From the NCBI RefSeq assembly GCF_001425325.1, contig NZ_LMEH01000001.1:1516688-1580687 (forward strand): a stretch of 64,000 nucleotides of DNA, written 5' to 3'. The notes beneath the pieces were generated by a model, which was given only the letters and a program-made list of their open reading frames with translations, was not told the origin of the DNA and searched no databases. Of the stretch, positions 31,729 through 40,840 are shown piece by piece (position 1 is the first letter of the stretch; every line of letters starts with the position of its first letter). The position numbers and the translations under genes are program-made. The DNA is from Leifsonia sp. Root1293. GTDB lineage: Bacteria > Actinomycetota > Actinomycetes > Actinomycetales > Microbacteriaceae.

Positions 31729-33053
31729 CAGGCAGCGCAGCCGAATCGTACGGCCGATGCTCCCCGTGCAGGTGCCCAGTCCGGCCTGGGCCTGGCGTCG
31801 TCGACCGGCGTCCACTGGCCGTCGACGTACTCGTAGCGCCAGGCCGGGCCGCTGGCGAGGAACAGCGTCAGGGCGCCGAGCAGGGCATCGATGTCGGCAT
31901 CCGTCGATCCGACCCCGAAGCTCGCGCGCAGCGCCGGCCCGTCGACGCCGAGCCTGGCGAGGAGGGGGTGCGCGCAGAAGCGCCCGTCGCGCACGCCGAT
32001 GCCGTGCTCCGCCGAGAGGTAGGCGGCGACGAGCCCGGCATCGGTTCCGTCGATGGAGAACGACACCACGCCGACGGCGTCGACACTGTCGCTGAAGATG
32101 CGGTGCGGATGCACGCCGGGCAGTGCCTCGAGCCCGGCCACGAGCCGGCCGCGGAGGGCACGGTCGTCGGCGACCCACTCATCGGCATCGAGCCGGCCGA
32201 TCTCGCTGACGGCTCTGGCCAGGGCCGCCACCCCCACGACGTTGGGCGAGCCGGCCTCATGGCGGGAGGGCGCCGGATGCCAGGTGGCACCGTGCAGAGT
32301 GACCTCGACCACCGCTCCCCCGCCCTGGAGCAGGGGTGGCGCGGCGTCGAGCCAGTCCTTGCGCCCGACGAGCACTCCGGCACCGAAGGGGGCGTAGACC
32401 TTGTGGCCGGAGAAGGCGAGGTAGTCGACGCCGTCGCGCAGCAGGTCGACGCGGCGATGCGGTACCAGCTGGGCGCCGTCGACGGCCAGCCTGGCGCCCC
32501 GGCGGTGGGCGATCGTCGCGATGGCGCGGAGCGGCATGGTCTCGCCCGTGACGTTGCTCGCCCCCGTCACCGTCACCAGCGCGGCCGGGCGCGCGGCGAG
32601 TTCGGCGTCGAGGCGTGCGAGCGTCTCGGCGAGGGTGTCGGCCGCCAGCACGATGCGGGCCGCCCGCCGCTGCCACGGAAGCAGGTTCGCGTGGTGCTCG
32701 ATGTCGAGCAGCACGGTCTCGCCGGGGACGGCGCTGGCGAGCAGGCCGAGCGCCTCCGTGGTGTTGCGGGTGAAGACGACGACGTCGCTCTCGCGGGCGT
32801 TCACGAACTCGCCGACGATGCCGCGGGCATTCTCGTAGACGCTGGTCGAGACCTGCGACGCATAGCCTGCGCCGCGGTGCACGCTGGCGTAGAGCGGGAG
32901 CAGTTCGGCGACGTGGTCGGCGACGGCGGTCAGGGCCGGGGCGCTCGCTGCGTAGTCGAGGTTGACGTACCGGCTGTCGCCGCCCGTCACCAGCGGCACC
33001 CGAAGCGAGGACCCGACGACGCCCGGCCTGCCGGCGAGAGTCACCGCCATCAC
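31728..33053 (-). CDS. Class V aminotransferase, cysteine-desulfurase-like
   Basis: 441 residues, PLP fold-type I. The Schiff-base Lys is K218 in FSGHKVYAPFGAG, and the catalytic Cys is present at 360 in the SufS-type motif RDGRFCAHPLL. This means sulfur or selenium abstraction from cysteine-like substrates is chemically plausible. Unlike SufS it lies outside any suf or isc operon. It sits between an FMN reductase and an LLM monooxygenase with four-base overlaps on both sides, pointing to desulfuration of an oxidised organosulfur compound. The C-terminal 40 residues are an unusual Trp/Pro-rich extension. Confidence 0.83.
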   Translation of the reverse strand: MMAVTLAGRPGVVGSSLRVPLVTGGDSRYVNLDYAASAPALTAVADHVAELLPLYASVHRGAGYASQVSTSVYENARGIVGEFVNARESDVVVFTRNTTEALGLLASAVPGETVLLDIEHHANLLPWQRRAARIVLAADTLAETLARLDAELAARPAALVTVTGASNVTGETMPLRAIATIAHRRGARLAVDGAQLVPHRRVDLLRDGVDYLAFSGHKVYAPFGAGVLVGRKDWLDAAPPLLQGGGAVVEVTLHGATWHPAPSRHEAGSPNVVGVAALARAVSEIGRLDADEWVADDRALRGRLVAGLEALPGVHPHRIFSDSVDAVGVVSFSIDGTDAGLVAAYLSAEHGIGVRDGRFCAHPLLARLGVDGPALRASFGVGSTDADIDALLGALTLFLASGPAWRYEYVDGQWTPVDDARPRPDWAPARGASAVRFGCAA

Positions 33054-33637
33054 CAGGTTCCGACGTACGCCGAGACGTCTTCCGGCGCGACGATGGTGCG
33101 GATGATGGGCAGCCCGCGGTTGATGGCCTGCTCGATGCGTTCGTCGAGGGCCGGGTTGGTCACCACGTAGTCGGTGAAGTCGGCGTCCTTCGCGTAGACG
33201 CCGATGGGCAGGGTCAACGCCTGGAAGAAGGAGAACAGCGGACGGAACTGGTGCTCGATGATGAGCGCGTGCCTGTCGCTGCCGCCGGTCGCCGCGAGCA
33301 GGACCGGCTTGTCGATGAGCGAGTACTGCCCGACGAAGTCGAAGAGGTGCTTGAACAGTCCGGTGAACGAGGCCCTATAGACGGGACTGGCCACGATGAG
33401 GAGGTCGGCGGCCTCGATGGCCCGAAGCTCCTCCTCGGCCTCCAGTGAGAGCTGATCGCGGCGCAGAGCGCCGGCGAAGGCCGGGCCGCTCACGCTCAGC
33501 TCGACGAAGCGTGTACGCACCTCGACAGCACCGCCGAGCGTGCGCTCGAGCACACGCACGATCTCGCGGACGAGGGCTGTGGTCTTCGACGGAGCGTGCA
33601 GGCTTCCGGAGACGGCGACGACATTCAGGATGGGCAT
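33050..33637 (-). CDS. NADPH-dependent FMN reductase (SsuE/MsuE-like)
   Basis: 195-residue flavodoxin-fold reductase with AVSGSLHAPSKT (phosphate loop), LIVASPVYRASFTGLFKHLFDFV and the flavin-contact loop PVLLAATGGSDRHAL, all typical of SsuE/MsuE reductases that feed FMNH2 to LLM monooxygenases. The start is ATG 33637: TAGCGT lies seven bases upstream, a leaderless pattern, and upstream in-frame codons add nothing conserved. First gene of the reductase-desulfurase-monooxygenase operon. The partner monooxygenase is most simply the co-operonic one, but it could also serve the LLM enzyme at 47 kb. Confidence 0.88.
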   Translation of the reverse strand: MPILNVVAVSGSLHAPSKTTALVREIVRVLERTLGGAVEVRTRFVELSVSGPAFAGALRRDQLSLEAEEELRAIEAADLLIVASPVYRASFTGLFKHLFDFVGQYSLIDKPVLLAATGGSDRHALIIEHQFRPLFSFFQALTLPIGVYAKDADFTDYVVTNPALDERIEQAINRGLPIIRTIVAPEDVSAYVGTW

Positions 33638-33707
33638 GGCAGCGACGCTAGGCGCGTCCCCACCCCGCCGCCAGCGATCCAGCAACACGACGTAAGAGTG
33701 CGTTTTG

Positions 33708-35606
33708 TTACGGCTGTCGTTGCAATTCCGACGGGTCCGTCACCGGCAGGCGGCAGACGAAATCGCTGCAGAGATAGGCCGCCGCCGCTCCGTCGACACT
33801 GCTGCGGTACTCGAAGAGCTCGAAGCCGGCCTCGGCGAACTCCCGCGCCTGGGCATCGGTGACGATGGTGCTGACTGATGCCGGATGCCGAAGTGCGGCG
33901 TTCGTCAGAGCGTCGGCGGCGGCGGCCGGCGCACCGCTGGCGACGGCGACGGCCGCATCCGGGACCACCGTCACGAGTTGCACGATCGGCCGGGTCAGGC
34001 GCCGGAGCAGGGCGAGCGCTCCGCCGGCGGCGAGCGGGTTCGCGAGGGCGCCTGCGGCCGCGAAACCCATCGCCGTGCGTGCGGCGTCGAGGAAGTCCCG
34101 GTCGGCCGTGAGCAGGAACAGCCTGTGAGCTGCGTCTGCGGTCGCGGTCAAGCCCGATGGGTACGCACCCTCGGACGGGTCGACGCCCAGGGCGATGCCC
34201 TGCGCGGCGAGAACGGGGTCCGGTCCGCCGGGAACCCTGAAAAATCCGCCAGCGCTCGGCATGACAGCGGCGACGAGTTCCCGCGCTGCGGCAGCGTAGC
34301 GGGCGACGCCGCTGGCCAGGGCGAGGTCGAGCAGACCGCCGGCGAGCATGCCGTAGTCCTCGAGGGTGGCCGTGGCCTCTGACACCCGGCCGTCGAGCGA
34401 CGAACGCACGAGCCTGTCCGGTCGCACGTGCTGGTCGAGAAGACGGTCAGCCGCGCGGGCGGCCGCGGCGACCCAGTCCGGGCGACCGAAGGCGAAACCG
34501 GCGCGACTCAGCCCACCGATGGCGAGGCCGTTCCAGCCCGTGAGCAGCTTGCGGTCGAGGGCTGGTGGCGTCTGGTGCGTGCGCCCCTCACGGTCGAGCG
34601 CGTAATAGCCGCCCTCGGAGCGTCGCCCGTCGATGGTGCTCTCCGAGTCCTGGGCGCTGGCGAATCCGCCGTCGGGGAGCTGCATCCGTTCGAGAAGGAA
34701 ACGCGCGACCTCCGAGGCGACGGTGGCCGCCCACGGGTTCAGGTCTGGGTTCTGCCTCCACGCGGTCGTGTACGTGTCGAGAAGCAGGGCGTTGTCGTAG
34801 AGCATGCGCTCATAGTGCGGTTCGGTCCAGTCGGGGCGGGTGGCGTAGCGGAAGAAGCCGCCCTCGACGGAATCGCGCAGGGCCGAGGCCCCCATCGCCT
34901 TCAGCGAGCGGGTCGCTGATGCGGCGCCGTCCCCGCCTCCCTCCAGGAGGAAGGCGAGTACCGGGGCCACGGGGAACTTCGGCGCCGTGCCGAATCCCCC
35001 GTGAACGTGGTCCTCGAAGGCGATGAGTCCGGTGGCGGCGTCATCGAGGGCCGTGGCGTCGGGGAGGTCCACGTCGCCGTCCGGCGTCTGGGCCGAGGCA
35101 GCGCCGGCCGCCGCCAGCGCCTCTCCGATGGCCGAGGCCGTGCCCAGCACATCGGCACGGCGATCGGTCCAGGCATCGGTCACGGCACCGAGGAGCTGGA
35201 GGAATCCCGGAACACCCTGCACGGCACGCGGCGGATAGTACGTTCCCGCGAAGAACGCCAGGCCGTCGGGGGTGGTGAAGACGCTCAGCGGCCAGCCGAG
35301 CTCCTTCGTGAAGGCGCCCGCTGCGGCCAGATAGCTGGCATCGACGTCGGGATGCTCTTCGCGATCGACCTTGATGGCGACGAAGTTGTCGTCGAGGTAT
35401 GCGGCGATCATCGGGTCGCTGAAACTCTCCCGCGCCATGACGTGGCACCAGTGGCAGGTGGCATAGCCGATGGACACGAAGACCGGCACGTCCCGGCGCT
35501 TCGCCTCGGCGAAGGCCTCGGCTCCCCATGGCCACCATTGCACCGGATTGGTGGCATGGGCGAGCAGGTACGGAGAGGTCGAGTCGGCCAGACGATTGAG
35601 CGCCAT
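33708..35606 (-). CDS. DUF255/YyaL-type thioredoxin-domain protein
   Basis: 632 residues. An N-terminal thioredoxin-like domain has the family hallmark [10 protein letters not shown] (Cys51 and Cys54) followed by a six-hairpin (alpha/alpha)6-like barrel ([25 protein letters not shown]), the N-acylglucosamine-epimerase-like fold of YyaL/SPATA20. The role is poorly defined, perhaps thiol redox coupled to a carbohydrate-like pocket. Start ATG 35606 lies exactly six bases after TAGGCT, and the divergent neighbour has the mirror arrangement. It follows the FMN reductase operon start by 70 bases but has its own promoter. Confidence 0.9.
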   Translation of the reverse strand: MALNRLADSTSPYLLAHATNPVQWWPWGAEAFAEAKRRDVPVFVSIGYATCHWCHVMARESFSDPMIAAYLDDNFVAIKVDREEHPDVDASYLAAAGAFTKELGWPLSVFTTPDGLAFFAGTYYPPRAVQGVPGFLQLLGAVTDAWTDRRADVLGTASAIGEALAAAGAASAQTPDGDVDLPDATALDDAATGLIAFEDHVHGGFGTAPKFPVAPVLAFLLEGGGDGAASATRSLKAMGASALRDSVEGGFFRYATRPDWTEPHYERMLYDNALLLDTYTTAWRQNPDLNPWAATVASEVARFLLERMQLPDGGFASAQDSESTIDGRRSEGGYYALDREGRTHQTPPALDRKLLTGWNGLAIGGLSRAGFAFGRPDWVAAAARAADRLLDQHVRPDRLVRSSLDGRVSEATATLEDYGMLAGGLLDLALASGVARYAAAARELVAAVMPSAGGFFRVPGGPDPVLAAQGIALGVDPSEGAYPSGLTATADAAHRLFLLTADRDFLDAARTAMGFAAAGALANPLAAGGALALLRRLTRPIVQLVTVVPDAAVAVASGAPAAAADALTNAALRHPASVSTIVTDAQAREFAEAGFELFEYRSSVDGAAAAYLCSDFVCRLPVTDPSELQRQP

Positions 35607-35647
35607 GTTCCCAGCCTACGACTGGTCGCGCGGCGTACTCTGGCCGC
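35607..35647. promoter_or_regulatory. Back-to-back leaderless promoters in a 41-base divergent spacer
   Basis: On the minus strand TAGGCT (35613-35618) ends six bases before ATG 35606. On the plus strand TACTCT (35636-35641) ends six bases before ATG 35648. The -35 regions of each would overlap the other gene's box. Confidence 0.65.
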
Positions 35648-36520
35648 ATGCCGACTGCCGACGATGGCCTCGAGGAGCGCTCAGCGCTGCTCGCCCGCGT
35701 CTACTCCGCTGCCGGTCAGGCCGAGCTCGAGCAGTCCTACCGCGATGCGACGAGCGGAGAAGAACTGCGGATGCGGCCCAGCGAGTGGGCGCTGCGGGAG
35801 TTCGACCGTGCCGCCGCGACGGCTGCCGCGACGGCCGCAGCAGCAGCAGCCGCCGCTTCGACGAGCGCCCGTCCGTCGACGGATCCTGGCACCCAGCCTG
35901 CGCAGCCCGGGCACGTCGACGGGGCTGAGGAGACCGCATCCGGCTCCGACACCGAATCGCGCTCCAGACGAGGCTGGCGCGGTGCAGCCCTCGTGGCCTC
36001 CGGCATTGCGGTCGGGCTGATCGCTGCGTACGGCGCCCAGAACGTCGTCGACGAGATGACCCCGCCGACCATGATCGGGCGCACCGGTGCCGTGTCGTAC
36101 TTCGGCGCCGCCGAACCGCCGGTCGACCACGCCGTCCTGGCCGTCTTCGACCGCGCCGCGCCCGACGTGCGCTCGCTCCCGACGGAGATCCTCGCCGAGT
36201 TCGACGCCAGCGACCTGCAGCGCATCTACGACCCGTCGACCAACGGCGGTGGCTACGACATCTTCGCGGCGCGCAAGAGCCGGGACATGTTCTGCCTGGT
36301 ACTGCTGAAGACCGGTGAGAACTACGAGGCGAACTGCGGGACGGAACAGCAGATCTCCGATGACGGCCTCCGCGTGACGGCGATCGTCCCTGCGGCTCGA
36401 CCTGTCAGCCTGCTCGCGGACGGGCCGACTCCGACCCAGGCGCCCTGGCAGGTGGAAGCCCACTGGAACCGCGACGGGACTTTCTCGCTGTCGGGGTCGC
36501 CAGTGGGTTTCACCGGCTAG
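35648..36520 (+). CDS. Single-pass membrane protein with Ala-rich linker, unknown function
   Basis: 290 residues. A cytoplasmic N-terminus of about 110 residues has a poly-Ala stretch (about 55-72), and one membrane segment follows near 112-130 (GAALVASGIAVGLIAAYGAQ). The extracellular domain has two Cys (MFCLVLLK, EANCGTE). The segment LYDPSTNGGGYDIFAARK looks sensor-like. A leaderless start is set by TACTCT-N6-ATG. The poly-Ala codons (GCC/GCA/GCG mix) could be slippage-prone. No family recognised. Confidence 0.65.
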   Translation: MPTADDGLEERSALLARVYSAAGQAELEQSYRDATSGEELRMRPSEWALREFDRAAATAAATAAAAAAAASTSARPSTDPGTQPAQPGHVDGAEETASGSDTESRSRRGWRGAALVASGIAVGLIAAYGAQNVVDEMTPPTMIGRTGAVSYFGAAEPPVDHAVLAVFDRAAPDVRSLPTEILAEFDASDLQRIYDPSTNGGGYDIFAARKSRDMFCLVLLKTGENYEANCGTEQQISDDGLRVTAIVPAARPVSLLADGPTPTQAPWQVEAHWNRDGTFSLSGSPVGFTG

Positions 36521-36534
36521 ATCCGGTTCTGGGT

Positions 36535-37902
<1,368 letters not shown>

Positions 37903-37937
37903 TCAACGCTAACCGCGTTTCGGCGGGCATCCGTTCG

Positions 37938-38690
37938 TCAGCGGTAGCGGCGGCCCTCGTCGCGTCGGAACAGCAGCAGCGCGAGTGTGAAGGTGACGAT
38001 CGTCCACGCGAGGACGCCCAGCCACACCCACGGCTCGAGCTCTCCGCCCTGCACGGCCCAGATGACGAGCTCGCGGGCCTGCCGCGACGGCGTGAACATC
38101 GAGATGGTGTTCAGCCAGTCGGCGAAGAGGAAGGGCGGCAGGAACAGTCCGCCGATGAACGCGAGCGCGAACATCACCACCTGCACGACCGCGATGGCCG
38201 CCTTCGACGGCATCGAGTATCCGATGCAGATGCCGATGAACATGAACGTCAGTCCTGAGACGGCGAGCGCCACGAAGCCGGCGAGCACATTGCCGAGGGG
38301 CGCCTGGGCCGCGGTCGCGAGCCCGCCGATCACGATCACCGGGATGATCGCGGCGAGACCGAGGGCGCCTGTCGAGAACACGTGTGCCAGCACTCTGGCC
38401 ACTCCGGGAGCAGGCAGGGTGCGCAGGTAGGGATCCCACGGCTTCTCACGCGCCTCGGAGATGGTGAGTCCGAAGCCGAACAGTGCATTCGACATCACGG
38501 CGAAGACGCACAGGGAGATCACGGCCTGCGTCGCGAAGACGGGATCGTCGGCGACGGTGCGCTGCGGAACCACGAAGAACAGCAGGGCGAGGGAGGGGAA
38601 GGCCAGCGAGCCGATGAGGGCGATCGGGATGCGCGCCGTCTCGATGATGGAGTACTTCGCGTGCAGCAGGGTGAGCTGGACGGTGCTCAT
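37938..38690 (-). CDS. ABC-2 type export permease
   Basis: 250 residues with six hydrophobic segments, including the family's NALFGFGLTISEAREKPWDPYLRTLP loop and the later FALAFIGGLFLPPF. Membrane half of a second drug- or lipid-type exporter. It overlaps the ATPase by four bases and is last in the operon membrane protein, regulator, ATPase, permease. Substrate unknown. Confidence 0.87.
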   Translation of the reverse strand: MSTVQLTLLHAKYSIIETARIPIALIGSLAFPSLALLFFVVPQRTVADDPVFATQAVISLCVFAVMSNALFGFGLTISEAREKPWDPYLRTLPAPGVARVLAHVFSTGALGLAAIIPVIVIGGLATAAQAPLGNVLAGFVALAVSGLTFMFIGICIGYSMPSKAAIAVVQVVMFALAFIGGLFLPPFLFADWLNTISMFTPSRQARELVIWAVQGGELEPWVWLGVLAWTIVTFTLALLLFRRDEGRRYR

Positions 38691-39649
38691 GAGCCGGTTC
38701 CTTCCGACGTGGCTTCGACGGAGCCGGGAGCCGCGTCTCCGGTGAGGGTGAGGAAGGCCTCCTCGAGCGTGGCGCCGCGCACGGCGAGGCCGGAGAACGG
38801 GATGCCCGATCGCACCAGGTCGACGATGAGCCTGTCCGAGTCCTGGGCGTAGAAGGTCGTCGAGCCGTCACCGGATGCCTCGTGCCTGACGACGCCGTCG
38901 AGGGCTGCGATGCGCCACACCTCGGGCGAGACCAGCCGCACCTGGCGGAGCGCGACGCGGGCGAGCACCCGCGGCACCGTGTCGTCGGCGATCACCCTGC
39001 CGTGCGCCATCACCACGACACGCTCGGCCAGGGCCTCGATCTCCTCGAGGTAGTGACTCGTGACGACGACCGTCGCCCCGGCCTCGTGCTGGCGCCGGAG
39101 CGCGTCCCACAGGGTGCGACGGGCATCGACGTCGAGGCCGGTCGTCGGTTCGTCGAGCAGCACGAGCCGTGGTCTCCCCACGAAGGCCAGCGCCACGCTG
39201 AGCCTGCGCTTCTGCCCTCCAGACAGCGAGCCGGTCTGGCGTCGCAGGAGTTCGGTCAGCCCGAACTCCCCGGCGAGGTCGGCCGTCGGCATCCGCTCGG
39301 GAAAATGCCTGCCGACGAAGTCGATGACCTCGCCGACCCTGAGGGTGGCTGGCAATGCCGTCTCCTGCGGAGTGCTTCCGAGGCCGACGCGGTTGCGGTG
39401 ATCGCCCGGGGATCCGCCGAAGAGGCGCACGGTTCCGCTCGACGGCGATCTCAGCCCTTCGAGCAGCGAGATGAGCGTGGTCTTGCCGGCCCCGTTGGGA
39501 CCGAGCAGCCCCAGGATGCTTCCCGCCTCGATGTCGAGGGTGACGTCGTCGATGGCGAGCCTGTCGCCGAATCGTCGACTGACGTTCCTGAGCGATGCCA
39601 GCGTCGTGCCGGCCGGCGCGGGCGTGGTGGGCGAGTCTGCGGTGATCAT
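38687..39649 (-). CDS. ABC transporter ATP-binding protein
   Basis: 320 residues. Walker [10 protein letters not shown] (about 53-61), signature SLSGGQKRRLSVAL and Walker [17 protein letters not shown] are intact, and the C-terminal 80 residues form the LGAP-like extension ending RGATLEEAFLTLTG. It energises the adjacent ABC-2 permease. Four-base overlaps on both sides show tight coupling to the regulator upstream and the permease downstream, suggesting the regulator controls this exporter. Confidence 0.9.
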   Translation of the reverse strand: MITADSPTTPAPAGTTLASLRNVSRRFGDRLAIDDVTLDIEAGSILGLLGPNGAGKTTLISLLEGLRSPSSGTVRLFGGSPGDHRNRVGLGSTPQETALPATLRVGEVIDFVGRHFPERMPTADLAGEFGLTELLRRQTGSLSGGQKRRLSVALAFVGRPRLVLLDEPTTGLDVDARRTLWDALRRQHEAGATVVVTSHYLEEIEALAERVVVMAHGRVIADDTVPRVLARVALRQVRLVSPEVWRIAALDGVVRHEASGDGSTTFYAQDSDRLIVDLVRSGIPFSGLAVRGATLEEAFLTLTGDAAPGSVEATSEGTGS

Positions 39650-39942
39650 GATGGGGTTCCCAATACGGATCTGAGGGTGTCCATGTAGTCCTCGAATGCC
39701 CGCCGCCCGGTCTTGCTGAGCGCCAGGTAGGTGACAGGGGTGCGGCCCTTGTGCGACTTCTCGACGTCGATGTAGCCGGCGTCCTCGAGCTTGCGCAGGT
39801 GAGTGGAGAGGTTGCCGGCGGTCATGTCGAGCAGCTCCTGGAGACGGGGGAACGCGATCGACTCCCCCGGCTCGCGTGTCGCGAGTGCCGCCGTGATGCG
39901 CAGGCGCGCCTGAGCGTGGATGACGGGGTCGAGGTCAGGCAC
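39646..39942 (-). CDS. Winged-helix transcriptional regulator of the exporter operon
   Basis: 98 residues, essentially a bare winged helix of the ArsR-like HTH_34 type: IHAQARLRITAALATRE, LQELLDMTAGNLSTHLRKLEDAGYIDVEK, then GRTPVTYLALSKTGRRAFEDY. The GTG start (39942) overlaps the membrane protein stop by eight bases, and its stop overlaps the ATPase start by four. Operon position and the palindrome over the operon promoter (40730-40746) point to autorepression, released by an exported compound or a membrane signal. Confidence 0.85.
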   Translation of the reverse strand: MPDLDPVIHAQARLRITAALATREPGESIAFPRLQELLDMTAGNLSTHLRKLEDAGYIDVEKSHKGRTPVTYLALSKTGRRAFEDYMDTLRSVLGTPS

Positions 39943-40645
39943 GGGTCCGCGCTCCCGATGCCGGTGCCGACGCCTTCGTCCGCAGAGTGCGCAGGTGCAC
40001 CGCCGAGGCGACGCCCAGCGCGAGGAAGCCGATGCCGCCACCGATCGCCAGCACCAGGTAGTGCGTCGGGTACCCGAAGTACGGCGCCACGACGGCGACG
40101 AGCACGGTCCAGCCGCCGAGGATGACCGAGGGCACAGCCCGCCAGATCGCACCCGCGACGATGAACATGACGCCGGAGAAGAGCACGTAGGCGGTCGGGT
40201 AGAAGATGTTCGCGAGCTCGCGGTCCATGCCGTTGACGGCGAGGGCTCCTCCGAACGCGGCGATGGCGACGCAGCCGACCCACCAGGTCATGCCGTACAC
40301 GGCTCCGGTGAACGAGGATGCCGATGAGGCACGGATGCCGCGACTCGAGCGCACTCCGAGGAAGGTCGAGACGCCGACGGCCACCACGAGAAGCACGCAG
40401 AACACCGTGATGGCGACACCCGGCGGGATGCCGAACTCGGGCTGGAGTCCGTCGATGAGCCAGAGGCATCCGAAGCCCAGGAGCCAGACAACACCCCAGG
40501 TGAGCATGATGACCGGAACGAAGCCGCCCATCTGCCCCTGCACGCTGCGCTGCTGATCGTTCAACAGGGCCATCATCTGCTCGGGCGCCAGCGCCTCGTC
40601 GTCGCGATCGACGGAGGCGGCACCCCCGGTGTCGTGGTTCGTCAT
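39935..40645 (-). CDS. Six-helix membrane protein of the exporter operon
   Basis: 236 residues from ATG 40645, with a polar N-terminus of about 50 residues (ending LNDQQRSVQGQ) and six hydrophobic segments such as PVIMLTWGVVWLLGFGCLWL and GGGIGFLALGVASAVHL. It is the first gene of the operon, ahead of the regulator, and could be a sensor or accessory subunit. An upstream GTG at 40699 is in frame but lacks conserved character. No family name recognised with confidence. Confidence 0.7.
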   Translation of the reverse strand: MTNHDTGGAASVDRDDEALAPEQMMALLNDQQRSVQGQMGGFVPVIMLTWGVVWLLGFGCLWLIDGLQPEFGIPPGVAITVFCVLLVVAVGVSTFLGVRSSRGIRASSASSFTGAVYGMTWWVGCVAIAAFGGALAVNGMDRELANIFYPTAYVLFSGVMFIVAGAIWRAVPSVILGGWTVLVAVVAPYFGYPTHYLVLAIGGGIGFLALGVASAVHLRTLRTKASAPASGARTRA

Positions 40646-40729
40646 GGTCGACTCGCTCTCGTCATCGCACCGGTTCGGATCTGACTGCTGCAGGGCCACT
40701 TCGGTGCCGGGCTGCTTCGGTGCTGGTTA

Positions 40730-40769
40730 ACTTTGTATCGCAAAGTACTCTGCAGTGTCAATGACTTTG
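40730..40769 (-). promoter_or_regulatory. Operator-promoter of the exporter operon
   Basis: On the minus strand TTGACA (40756-40761) and TACAAA (40732-40737) are 18 bases apart. The palindrome ACTTTGTATCGCAAAGT (40730-40746) covers the -10 and spacer, and a second half-site ACTTTG lies at 40764-40769 beyond the -35. This is a classic layout for autorepression by the winged-helix protein. Confidence 0.6.
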
Positions 40770-40840
40770 TGCAACGGGGTGAGGTCCGTGCCGACCCCTC
40801 CGCCCGATCAGCACCGGGCACAGGCTTAAGATGGATGGCT

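Noticed and set aside
30301-33637. Assignment as a nitrilotriacetate or desulfurisation (dsz) operon
   Set aside because: Family similarity alone cannot fix the substrate; other dsz or nta genes are missing.
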